DNA from: Enterococcus moraviensis ATCC BAA-383
GTDB taxonomy: Bacteria; Bacillota; Bacilli; Lactobacillales; Enterococcaceae
DNA length: 64,000 bases
Reading direction: 5' to 3'
Assembly: GCF_000407445.1 (NCBI RefSeq)
Contig: NZ_ASWB01000002.1
Span: 434,001-498,000, forward strand
In this document: positions 56,955 to 64,000 of the stretch, one piece after another
How positions within the stretch are numbered: position 1 is the stretch's first letter
Layout of the letters: the number at the start of each line of letters is the position of its first letter
Notes under the pieces: model-generated
Told to the model about the DNA's origin: nothing
Databases searched by the model: none
The model's input: only the letters and a program-made list of their open reading frames with translations
Position numbers and translations under genes: made by a program

Positions 56955-56964
56955 GAGGAGTAAA

Positions 56965-57762
56965 ATGAAAGTGGCAATCGTTCATAATCATGAACGCAAA
57001 TCAAATGACGTTACACGTAATTTACTCCAACTTCTAAAAGAGAATGCCATCGAAATCGATGATCATCAACCAGATCTTGTGATTTCTGTCGGTGGGGATG
57101 GGACGTTATTATCTGCATTTCACCGATTTAGTCATCGCTTGGACCAAGTTAGTTTTTTAGGGGTTCATACAGGACATCTAGGCTTTTATACGGATTGGCG
57201 GGATTATGAATTAGAAGAACTTGTACAAAGTTTGCTTGTTCATCAGGAGCAAAGTATTAGTTATCCCTTATTGGACGTGAAAATCAGTTTTCATGGAAAT
57301 AAGCCTGACAAGCATTTTTTGGCATTGAATGAATCAACAATTAAGCGGGCAAATCGCACCATGGTCGCAGATGTTTTTATTAAAGATGAATTATTTGAAC
57401 GATTCCGTGGAGACGGTTTGTCTGTGTCGACGCCAACTGGCTCAACGGCGTATAATAAAAGTATTGGTGGTGCAGTGTTGCATCCAAGTATCAACGCATT
57501 TCAGCTTGCTGAGATTGCGTCATTAAACAATCGTGTGTTTAGAACGCTCGGTTCACCGATTGTAATTGCTCATACGGAGTGGGTAGAAATCAAGTTACAG
57601 GAAAGTAATGATTATTTGATTACTGTAGATCAATTAGACATTTATCAAGACGATATCAAATCGATTTATTATCGAATTGCAGATGAACGCATTCATTTTG
57701 CATCATATCGACATATGCATTTTTGGCATCGAGTAAAAGATGCCTTTATTAGTGAGGATTAA
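56965..57762 (+). CDS. nadK: NAD kinase
   Basis: A 265-residue NAD kinase that makes NADP. The motifs are SVGGDGTLLSAFHRF (GGDG), FLGVHTGHLGFYTDW and LSVSTPTGSTAYNKSIGG. ATG 56965 has AGGAGG 7 bases upstream. Length is standard for the Firmicute form. It lies between relQ and the pseudouridine synthase gene. Confidence 0.97.
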   Translation: MKVAIVHNHERKSNDVTRNLLQLLKENAIEIDDHQPDLVISVGGDGTLLSAFHRFSHRLDQVSFLGVHTGHLGFYTDWRDYELEELVQSLLVHQEQSISYPLLDVKISFHGNKPDKHFLALNESTIKRANRTMVADVFIKDELFERFRGDGLSVSTPTGSTAYNKSIGGAVLHPSINAFQLAEIASLNNRVFRTLGSPIVIAHTEWVEIKLQESNDYLITVDQLDIYQDDIKSIYYRIADERIHFASYRHMHFWHRVKDAFISED

Positions 57763-57769
57763 TAACTTA

Positions 57770-58663
57770 ATGGAATTTAGTTGGATAGTAGAAAAAAAAG
57801 AACCGCAGCAAGTAAAAAGTTTTCTAAAAGAGCAAGGTGTATCCAAAGGTCTTTTAGCAAAAGTAAAATTTCAAGGCGGCAAGATAGAAGTTAATCAATC
57901 CGTTGAAAATGCATTGTTCAAGCTATCTTTTGGAGATCAAGTGAAAATCACGATTCCAGATGAAAAAGAGCATGAGACATTGCTTGTAGATGATGTACCT
58001 ATCGATATCGTATTTGAAGATGAGCATTACTTAGTCGTCAATAAACCAGCAGGTGTGGCATCAATACCTGCTCAATATCATCCTAATGGCACGATGGCCA
58101 ATCGGGTAAAAGCGTATTACAAGAAACAACAATATAAAAATCAAGTGATTCACGTTGTGACACGATTAGATAGAGATACGACTGGTTTGATGCTGTTTGC
58201 AAAACATGGTTTTGCTCATGCTATGCTGGATCAGGAACTACGAAAAAAAGAAGTAGTCAAGATTTATCAGGCTTTAGTAGGCGGCGTTACGTCTGAGTTA
58301 AAAGAACATACGATGATTCAACTTCCAATCGGTCGAGATTTATCTTCTATTTTAAAAAGGACGATAGTTGAATCTGGTCAACAAGCAGAAACGGAATATT
58401 GGCTGATGAAACGTAAAGGGGATCAAGCGTTAGTAAATATCCAACTTCATACAGGACGAACCCATCAAATCAGAGTTCATTTTGAAGCCATTGGTTGCCC
58501 GTTGTTAGGTGATGACATGTACGGTGGTAAAATGAATAACGGAATGGACCGCCAGGCGTTACACTGCTGTCATTTACGTTTTAACCATCCTTTTACGAAG
58601 AAACGCTTAGAATTAACTTCTCCTTTAGCAGAAGATATGAGAAAAATTGTAGATCAACTTTAG
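57770..58663 (+). CDS. RluA/RluD family pseudouridine synthase
   Basis: A 297-residue pseudouridine synthase. The catalytic Asp is in VTRLDRDTTGLMLFAKH (HxxxRLD pattern). An N-terminal S4-like region (FLKEQGVSKGLLAKVKFQGG) is present. RLD-type enzymes modify 23S rRNA or tRNA; which site cannot be told. ATG 57770 follows GTGAGGA. It follows nadK by 7 bases. Confidence 0.92.
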   Translation: MEFSWIVEKKEPQQVKSFLKEQGVSKGLLAKVKFQGGKIEVNQSVENALFKLSFGDQVKITIPDEKEHETLLVDDVPIDIVFEDEHYLVVNKPAGVASIPAQYHPNGTMANRVKAYYKKQQYKNQVIHVVTRLDRDTTGLMLFAKHGFAHAMLDQELRKKEVVKIYQALVGGVTSELKEHTMIQLPIGRDLSSILKRTIVESGQQAETEYWLMKRKGDQALVNIQLHTGRTHQIRVHFEAIGCPLLGDDMYGGKMNNGMDRQALHCCHLRFNHPFTKKRLELTSPLAEDMRKIVDQL

Positions 58664-58682
58664 ATTGAAAGGAGCGGTTTGG

Positions 58683-60044
58683 GTGAACGAAGGCCAAGAA
58701 ATGGAAGAACATTTTTCTTTGCTACTTGAAAAATTGAAAGAACAACAAATGACTGAATTTCGTGAGTTGTTCTTAGCTCTTCATATATATGAACAAGGAC
58801 AATTTTACCAATCAATCGATGAAGAAGATAGAAAGCAAATTTATAGTTACTTATCACCGAAAGAATTAGCAGATATGTTTGACGTTATCGAAGAAGACAA
58901 CGAGAATATGAAAGATTATATTGCTGAAATGCGTCCAAGCTATGCTGCTGAAATGTTGTCAGAAATGTATACAGATAACGCAGTTGATTTACTGAATCGG
59001 TTAGAGAAAAGTCAAAAGGCGAAATATTTAAGTTTGATGAGTACCGAAGATGCTGGTGAAATCAAAGAATTGCTTCATTATGAAGATGATACAGCTGGTT
59101 CGATCATGACAACAGAATTTGTCTCAATTGTAGCTAATCAAACGGTTCGTTCAGCAATGTATGTATTGAAAAATCAAGCAGATGTTGCTGAAACGATTTA
59201 TTATGTATATGTTGTCGACCAAGAAAATCACTTAGTTGGTGTTATTTCTTTACGAGACTTGATTGTAAATGATGATGATACAATGATTTCAGATGTCTTG
59301 AGTGAGCGCGTTATTTCTGTTCATGTAGGAGATGACCAAGAAGATGTAGCGCAAACAATTCGAGACTATGACTTCCTTGCATTGCCGGTTACGGATTATG
59401 ACGACCATCTTTTAGGGATTGTCACAGTCGACGATATCATTGATGTTATTGATGATGAGGCAGCTAGCGATTATTCTGGGTTGGCTGGGGTAAACGTTGA
59501 AGAGGTGAGTGAGAATCCATTTAAGGCTGCATCAAAAAGGTTGCCGTGGTTGATTACCCTCTTATTTTTAGGAATGTCCACCGCTACACTAATTAGCCAT
59601 TATGAAGAGTTAGTAAGCGAAGCGAGCATTTTAGCTGTATTTATTTCGTTGATCACTGGGACTGCTGGGAACGCTGGAACACAGTCGTTAGCGGTTGCGG
59701 TTAGAAGGCTTGCTATATCTGATGAAAAAGATAATAATTTTAGCCGTTTGATCATTAGTGAAGTTTTAACAGGTCTAGTTACAGGGGCTGTAACAGGTGT
59801 GGCGATTTTTATCGTAGTTGGTGTTTGGCAACATAATTTTCCATTAGGATTTGTCATAGGTATGGCAATGTTATGCGCTATTACAGTTGCAAATCTAGCA
59901 GGTAGTTTAATCCCGATGTTGATGGATAAATTAGGGTTTGATCCAGCCGTTGCAAGTGGACCGTTCATTACAACTTTAAGTGATTTAACAAGTGTTTTGA
60001 TTTATTTCAATATCGCAAGTTTGTTTATGCAATATTTTGTTTAA
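58683..60044 (+). CDS. mgtE: Magnesium transporter MgtE
   Basis: A 453-residue Mg2+ channel. Domains in order: cytoplasmic N domain (residues 5-130), two CBS domains (about 130-255), a plug helix, and five membrane helices (about 275-453) with GTAGNAGTQSLAVAVRRL in the pore region. I chose GTG 58683, with AAAGGAG 8 bases upstream; TTG 58665 lies before that site. Mg2+ binding by the N and CBS domains closes the channel in studied homologues. It ends the relQ-nadK-rluD-mgtE cluster. Confidence 0.96.
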   Translation: MNEGQEMEEHFSLLLEKLKEQQMTEFRELFLALHIYEQGQFYQSIDEEDRKQIYSYLSPKELADMFDVIEEDNENMKDYIAEMRPSYAAEMLSEMYTDNAVDLLNRLEKSQKAKYLSLMSTEDAGEIKELLHYEDDTAGSIMTTEFVSIVANQTVRSAMYVLKNQADVAETIYYVYVVDQENHLVGVISLRDLIVNDDDTMISDVLSERVISVHVGDDQEDVAQTIRDYDFLALPVTDYDDHLLGIVTVDDIIDVIDDEAASDYSGLAGVNVEEVSENPFKAASKRLPWLITLLFLGMSTATLISHYEELVSEASILAVFISLITGTAGNAGTQSLAVAVRRLAISDEKDNNFSRLIISEVLTGLVTGAVTGVAIFIVVGVWQHNFPLGFVIGMAMLCAITVANLAGSLIPMLMDKLGFDPAVASGPFITTLSDLTSVLIYFNIASLFMQYFV

Positions 60045-60058
60045 TAAAAAAAGTACTC

Positions 60059-60087
60059 TCCCCAGTCGCAAGATAGGGGATTTTTTT
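60059..60087 (+). terminator. Rho-independent terminator of mgtE
   Basis: TCCCC (60059-60063) pairs with GGGGA (60076-60080), followed by T7. The stem is short. Confidence 0.65.
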
Positions 60088-60097
60088 ATTTGGCACA

Positions 60098-60146
60098 TAA
60101 AAAAGGAAATAATCAAACAGTAGTGCTTACCGCGATTATTTCCTTT
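60098..60146 (-). terminator. Rho-independent terminator of cutC
   Basis: AAAGGAAATAATC (60102-60114) pairs perfectly with GATTATTTCCTTT (60134-60146); the minus-strand T-run (complement of about 60098-60104) serves cutC. Confidence 0.8.
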
Positions 60147-60155
60147 ATCAAATGT

Positions 60156-60788
60156 TTATCCGACGATTTTTGTGCCATGTAGTTCGTTGACTTGCAGAGC
60201 AGTTGCTACTGTATCGACATTTTTATCAGAAATGCCACCACCTGGTAAAATAATGATTCGATCTTGTGCGTACTCAATCAACTCTTTTAAGTGACTCACA
60301 TTATCTTCTATCGGAGTTCCAGAAGGACCTCCATGAGTCAAAATACGATGTACGTCATGTTCAGCCAACCAATCAATTGCTTTAAACTGATTTTCTTTAC
60401 TTAATACATCGAAAGCCATATGAAATGTGATCTGTAATCCTTCGGCAGTTTCAATCAATAATTCTAACGCTTCTTCATCTAGCCAGCCTTCTTTTGTTAA
60501 ACAACCTAAAACAACACCGTCAGTTCCAATTTTTTTGGCTTCAATCAAATCGGTATGCATGATTTTAAGTTCAATATCGTTATACACAAAATCTCCGCCA
60601 CGAGGTCTAATGATCGTCATTACGGGAATTGATTTTTCTCCAGCGTAAGATACAACTTCTTCGATAACACCTGTGCTAGGTGTTGTGCCACCAACAGCTA
60701 GATTATCACATAACTCGATACGTCCAGCGCCATTGCGGATAGCTGTAGGGATATTGGTGAAATTTTCTGCACAAAATTCTTTGATCAT
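60156..60788 (-). CDS. cutC: Copper homeostasis protein CutC
   Basis: A 210-residue TIM-barrel protein of the CutC family. The N-terminus is MIKEFCAENFTNIPTAIRNG, with RIELCDNLAVGGTTPS, VMTIIRPRGGDF, and ILTHGGPSGTP later. CutC has been tied to copper tolerance in Enterococcus, though its direct action is debated. I chose ATG 60788, with AAGGAG upstream; the longer frame to 60881 has no site. It is divergent from rlmA. Confidence 0.92.
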   Translation of the reverse strand: MIKEFCAENFTNIPTAIRNGAGRIELCDNLAVGGTTPSTGVIEEVVSYAGEKSIPVMTIIRPRGGDFVYNDIELKIMHTDLIEAKKIGTDGVVLGCLTKEGWLDEEALELLIETAEGLQITFHMAFDVLSKENQFKAIDWLAEHDVHRILTHGGPSGTPIEDNVSHLKELIEYAQDRIIILPGGGISDKNVDTVATALQVNELHGTKIVG

Positions 60789-60927
60789 TCGTTCCACTCC
60801 TTGTTTTTTCTTCACAGGCATTGTACCACAATTCTTGCTGTTGCCAAAGTTATCTTCTCGTTGTAAGATAAATAGCGACAAGTTTGTTGGCTCGGACCAG
60901 AATTTATAGTGAATAGGAAGTAACCAT

Positions 60928-61773
60928 ATGTTGAAAAAAATTGATTTTGCTCGTAACTATTTGGAAACACATCATGAACAATTTCGTTGCCCAGTATGTA
61001 ACAAGGCGTTTCAGTTACAGGGATATAGCTTGATATGTAAAGATAATCATCAATTTGATTTATCAAAAAAGGGAACAATCTATTTCCTTTCTCATAGTAT
61101 TCAAACGGAATATAATAAAAAAATGTTACATCATAGAGGAAGATTGATTCAAGCAGGCATGTATCAGCCGCTATTAGAAAAAATCAGTACTACAATGGAC
61201 TTAACAGGAGCTACATTGGATGTTGGCTGTGGGGAAGGAAGCTTCTTACTAGAGTTGTCTAAATTAGGGCTGAGTGGATCAAAAATTGGATTTGATATTT
61301 CAAAAGATGGGATCTATCTAGCAAGCAATCAAGCAGTTGAAGCATTTTGGTGTGTAGCAGATCTGACTAATTTACCCTTTTCAAACCAATCAATGGACAC
61401 TGTTTTGAATATCTTTTCACCTTCTCATTATCAAGAATTTAAACGTGTTCTAAAAAAGGATGGAACAGTGATCAAGGTGATTCCAGAAGCAGATTACTTA
61501 AAAGAGTTACGGGCTGCATTTTATCCTGATGATGAGACGAAACAAACATACTCAAATGAGAAAGTTTTAACAAAATTTTCTAAAGAAATGGACGTTTTGG
61601 TTGATGAACGAGTGACATTTACTTTTGCAATTCCTGAAGAATATCGTTTAGATTTACTAGAAATGTCTCCGCTTGAATGGGGTGTTGCGGAAGAAGTAAA
61701 AGAAGCAATTCAAAAAAATCCATTATCTGAAATAACAATTGACGTTCGCATGTTAAAAGGAAAGATTAGATAG
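60928..61773 (+). CDS. rlmA: 23S rRNA (guanine-N1)-methyltransferase RlmA-type
   Basis: A 281-residue rRNA methyltransferase. The N-terminal zinc finger is FRCPVCNKAF then LICKDNHQFDLSKKG (CxxC...C..H). The SAM-binding motif is LDVGCGEGSFLLEL. Gram-positive members (RlmA-II) methylate G748 of 23S rRNA, near the macrolide and ketolide tunnel. Its stop codon overlaps a perfect cre match at 61768-61782. Confidence 0.9.
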   Translation: MLKKIDFARNYLETHHEQFRCPVCNKAFQLQGYSLICKDNHQFDLSKKGTIYFLSHSIQTEYNKKMLHHRGRLIQAGMYQPLLEKISTTMDLTGATLDVGCGEGSFLLELSKLGLSGSKIGFDISKDGIYLASNQAVEAFWCVADLTNLPFSNQSMDTVLNIFSPSHYQEFKRVLKKDGTVIKVIPEADYLKELRAAFYPDDETKQTYSNEKVLTKFSKEMDVLVDERVTFTFAIPEEYRLDLLEMSPLEWGVAEEVKEAIQKNPLSEITIDVRMLKGKIR

Positions 61774-61782
61774 CGCTTACAT
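61768..61782 (-). promoter_or_regulatory. cre site (CcpA) upstream of the candidate RNA
   Basis: On the minus strand ATGTAAGCGCTATCT matches every position of WTGNAANCGNWNNCW. It lies 23 bases before the -35 at 61805, centred near -65 from the likely start, a position where CcpA activates rather than blocks in some Bacillus genes. Confidence 0.7.
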
Positions 61783-61804
61783 TTGGTTAATTTGCTAAAA
61801 GGTA

Positions 61805-61833
61805 TTGCAAAGCTCTGATAATGGTGTTATATT
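61805..61833 (+). promoter_or_regulatory. Promoter of the candidate RNA
   Basis: TTGCAA (61805-61810), exactly 17 bases, TATATT (61828-61833). Transcription should start near 61840. Confidence 0.75.
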
Positions 61834-61839
61834 ACATAC

Positions 61840-61953
61840 AAGTTGTTTTTTCGTTGGTTTTTATCAGGTTCCTGTTCTGATAAAAGTTAGTGAAAAGAGC
61901 TTCACTAACGTAGCGACTCGCAGTGATTGACACCGAGGCGATACGTTTTTTTT
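61840..61953 (+). ncRNA. Candidate three-hairpin small RNA or leader
   Basis: An about 114-base unit between rlmA and trmL with its own promoter. After a U-rich 5' end come two adjacent 9-bp perfect hairpins: TTTTATCAG/CTGATAAAA (61859-61885, loop GTTCCTGTT) and GTTAGTGAA/TTCACTAAC (61886-61909). A terminator follows: ACGTAgCGaCTCG pairs with CGAGgCGaTACGT around a 12-base loop, then T9 (61908-61953). There is no open frame of note. trmL starts 62 bases later, so it may be a stand-alone RNA or a terminated leader. I do not recognise a known family. Confidence 0.65.
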
Positions 61954-62015
61954 TATGTTGATTTTAAGTACTGAACTATAAATAATGAGTCCTCAATTGA
62001 AAGGAAACTGTAATC

Positions 62016-62522
62016 ATGACAAATCATATTGTATTATTTGAACCTCAAATTCCAGCAAATACAGGAAATATTGCCCGCACTTGTGCAGCAACAAATTCTC
62101 CCTTACATCTCATCGAGCCGTTAGGTTTCTCAACAGATGACAAGCACTTGAAACGTGCAGGTTTAGATTATTGGAACGATGTGAATATTATGTATCATAA
62201 GGATTTAGGCGCTTTTCTAACCTATTTAGAAGATCGGCCATTACATTTGATTACAAAATTTGCGAATCAAACATATAGTGAGATGGATTACACAGACAAT
62301 CAAGATCATTATTTCATGTTTGGAAAAGAGACGACAGGCTTACCAGAAGAATTTATGCGTGAAAATGAAGAAAAATGTTTGCGAATTCCGATGAATGATG
62401 AACATGTTCGTTCATTAAACTTGTCAAATACAGTTGCTTTAGTTGTTTATGAAGCATTACGTCAGCAAAATTTTCCCAATTTAGAATTAAAACATCATTA
62501 TGAGAATGATAAATTAGATTAA
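62016..62522 (+). CDS. trmL: tRNA (cytidine34-2'-O)-methyltransferase
   Basis: A 168-residue SPOUT methyltransferase (TrmL/CspR) that methylates the wobble-base ribose of tRNA-Leu. The knotted SAM-binding end has [43 protein letters not shown]; the N-terminus is [24 protein letters not shown] precedes the ATG. A weak promoter (TTGATT, 17 bases, AATAAT) may lie at 61958-61986. Confidence 0.96.
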   Translation: MTNHIVLFEPQIPANTGNIARTCAATNSPLHLIEPLGFSTDDKHLKRAGLDYWNDVNIMYHKDLGAFLTYLEDRPLHLITKFANQTYSEMDYTDNQDHYFMFGKETTGLPEEFMRENEEKCLRIPMNDEHVRSLNLSNTVALVVYEALRQQNFPNLELKHHYENDKLD

Positions 62523-62531
62523 TAGTAGTCG

Positions 62532-62573
62532 AAAAAACTGTTTCCTCACCAGTGAAGGAAACAGTTTTTTTTT
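62532..62573. terminator. Bidirectional terminator, trmL / VOC
   Basis: AAAAAACTGTTTCCT (62532-62546) pairs with AGGAAACAGTTTTTT (62556-62570), loop of 9 bases. Confidence 0.88.
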
Positions 62574-62952
62574 ACTCATGCAATTCCAACGGCAATCCAT
62601 CAGGATCAAAGAAAAAGGTCATCTTCTCTCCGGTAAATGTATCTGTTCGGATCGGTTCGCAGTCAATTTCTTTCGTATTTAAAAAGGCGATAACTTCCTC
62701 GATATTATCAACTTTAAAGGCTAAGTGACGTAGGCCTAAAGCTTCTGGGTAAGAGGGGCGTTTCGGGGCATCTGGAGAGATAAATAGCTCCAATTCGTAG
62801 TTACCTAATTTCAAATCAAGTTTAATGTCATTTTTATCTTTACGTTGGTTTTCTCGAATAATATCAAAACCAAGTTTTTCGACATAAAATTCTTTAGTTT
62901 TATCATAATTAGAACAGTTGATTGCAATGTGATGAATCTGGTTAAAGAACAA
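62572..62952 (-). CDS. VOC family protein (glyoxalase-like fold)
   Basis: A 126-residue vicinal-oxygen-chelate protein with two beta-alpha-beta units. Metal-ligand candidates are His in NQIHHIAINC and RHLAFKVDN, and Glu in DPDGLPLELHE. It resembles the SMU1112c/YaeR group; substrate unknown. I chose TTG 62952, with AAGGAGG 8 bases upstream, which gives the usual MFFNQIHHIA start; the frame to 63027 has no site. A TATAAT lies on the minus strand near 63000. Confidence 0.87.
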   Translation of the reverse strand: MFFNQIHHIAINCSNYDKTKEFYVEKLGFDIIRENQRKDKNDIKLDLKLGNYELELFISPDAPKRPSYPEALGLRHLAFKVDNIEEVIAFLNTKEIDCEPIRTDTFTGEKMTFFFDPDGLPLELHE

Positions 62953-63159
62953 AGGGATTTCCTCCTTGGCTGATTTACTTGCTAGTTTCACTTTCTTATT
63001 ATAACGTACTTCTTTTTTTATACACAATCATACTGTTTCCATCCTATAAACCGCTTCGTTCGATGGAATTTTAACAGCTAAAATGATACACTAGTTAAGA
63101 TAAATAAGTATACATCGAGAATAAAACGATCAATAAATAAGAATCAAGGGAGTAGAAAC

Positions 63160-63789
63160 ATGAAATTATATTTTACACGTCACGGTAAAACTGAATGGAA
63201 TCAGGAACTTAGGTTTCAAGGTATGAGTGGAGATTCACCGTTGCTTCCTACAAGTTTTGACGAAATAAAATTATTGGGTCAAACGATTAAAGATGTGCCG
63301 TTTGAAAAAATTTTTTCTAGCACATCCTTGCGCGCTAGGAAAACAGCAGAAAGTATTAATCAAGAATTAGAAAAACCTGTAGAAATTATTTATACGGATG
63401 AGCTAAAAGAATTAGGACTAGGAAAATTAGAAGGTCAATCCATTGCGGACATGCGAGAGTTATACAGTGAAGAACTAGACCATATGCGTTATCAATTGGA
63501 TAAATATAATCCAGAAGTATTTCAAGGAGAACCCATTGAAAAAGCCATTTCGCGCATTTCTAGTGTGGTTAATGATGCAGTTGATGAAGGGGAAGGTCCT
63601 TATCTTTTTGTAGGACATGGTGCGTCATTGACAGCTGCAATTCAGTCACTTTCAGGTAAAGGGCTAAGTGAATTGCGTAGTATGGGCGGGCTTACCAATA
63701 ATAGTCTGTCAATTTTGGAAACAAAAGAGGACGAAACGAAATCAGGCTATACATTAAAGTTATGGAATGATGATTCTTTTTTACAATAA
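63160..63789 (+). CDS. Histidine phosphatase family protein
   Basis: A 209-residue phosphoglycerate-mutase-like phosphatase. The catalytic motif is FTRHGKTEWN at the start, the second His is in LFVGHGASLTAA, and the proton donor region is DELKELGLGKLEGQS. Phosphoglycerate mutase activity is unlikely given the short form; broad phosphatase activity is typical. AAGGGAG precedes the ATG. recD2 follows after 33 bases. Confidence 0.92.
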   Translation: MKLYFTRHGKTEWNQELRFQGMSGDSPLLPTSFDEIKLLGQTIKDVPFEKIFSSTSLRARKTAESINQELEKPVEIIYTDELKELGLGKLEGQSIADMRELYSEELDHMRYQLDKYNPEVFQGEPIEKAISRISSVVNDAVDEGEGPYLFVGHGASLTAAIQSLSGKGLSELRSMGGLTNNSLSILETKEDETKSGYTLKLWNDDSFLQ

Positions 63790-63822
63790 ATAGTTTTTTT
63801 TGAATAAAGCGAGGTGAAATCG

Positions 63823-64000
63823 ATGGACACATTATTTGGCGAAGGGGAAAAAGAATATGTTGTCGGACAAGTTCAGGCAATCTTTTTCCAAAATCCCAGT
63901 AATTTTTATAAAGTTTTATTAGTGAAAATAACGGATACGAATACAGATTATTTGGAAAAAGAAATCGTGACAACAGGAAGTTTCGGCCAAATCCAAGAAG
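63823..64000 (+). CDS. recD2: RecD-like DNA helicase RecD2, 5' part only
   Basis: The first 59 codons of a gene that runs out of the window. The visible N-terminus (MDTLFGEGEKEYVVGQVQAI, then FQNPSNFYKVLLVKITDT) matches the OB-fold start of RecD2 (YrrC) helicases. Position after a histidine phosphatase gene is usual in enterococci and lactobacilli. The helicase motifs lie beyond the window edge, so the call rests on the N-terminus and synteny. GAGGTG precedes the ATG. Confidence 0.8.
   Translation, partial: MDTLFGEGEKEYVVGQVQAIFFQNPSNFYKVLLVKITDTNTDYLEKEIVTTGSFGQIQE

Overview
The window is a 64 kb stretch of low-GC Firmicute chromosome. Gene content and order point to Enterococcus: rapZ-yvcK-whiA near clpP, the spx-mecA-coiA-pepF-spxH-CYTH-relQ-nadK-rluD-mgtE block, a macP gene between nudF and mtnN, and an LPXTG surface protein. 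Strong GGAGG-type ribosome binding sites, AT-rich spacers and many rho-independent terminators fit this. A complete ilvDBNCA set makes E. faecalis itself unlikely, as it needs branched-chain amino acids. A relative in the E. faecalis group is a reasonable guess but not proven. I see no rRNA, tRNA, CRISPR array, insertion sequence or prophage; this is mostly ordinary core chromosome.

Layout. 1-3.1 kb: a secreted YusW-like protein and a PadR / HAAS-DUF4097 envelope regulator pair. 3.2-6.4 kb: rapZ-yvcK-whiA and a small protein whose end lies in a dispersed repeat. 6.4-9.2 kb: a DsbA-like protein, clpP with a CtsR operator over its promoter, a TM2 protein and an unknown membrane protein. 9.2-15.9 kb: the isoleucine/valine operon, led by a CodY-like box, a consensus promoter, an 18-residue leader peptide rich in Val/Leu/Ile codons and an attenuator. 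16-18.3 kb: oatA. 18.3-20.8 kb: a GNAT, an NrtR-like Nudix regulator, and bioY with a BirA-type operator coupled to a CHY zinc-finger gene. 20.9-26.3 kb: the mannitol operon mtlA-mtlR-mtlF-mtlD behind a 25-bp perfect palindrome and a cre site. 26.3-31.8 kb: telA, xpaC, a lipoprotein, then nudF-macP-mtnN-isochorismatase family. 31.8-37.8 kb: GIY-YIG, tRNA methyltransferase, GNAT, PlsC-like, a second repeat copy, a broken LPXTG beta-helix gene with two in-frame stops, and an old yellow enzyme divergent from an HxlR regulator. 37.9-48.7 kb: sbcD-sbcC-SNF2 helicase, a HAD hydrolase, a 760-bp gene-free stretch with a possible small RNA, and an ABC exporter. 48.8-60 kb: trpS and the spx-to-mgtE block. 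60.1-64 kb: cutC, rlmA, a candidate catabolite-controlled small RNA, trmL, a VOC protein, a histidine phosphatase and the start of recD2.

How it fits together. ClpP, MecA, Spx and SpxH form one regulated-proteolysis network for stress control. The ilv operon appears to be under two controls, CodY and ribosome-mediated attenuation. Two perfect cre matches suggest CcpA control of mannitol use and possibly of a short structured RNA upstream of trmL. The most novel items are that RNA (about 61840-61953), the ilv leader/attenuator, the double-nonsense surface gene and the inverted copies of a ~116-bp repeat.
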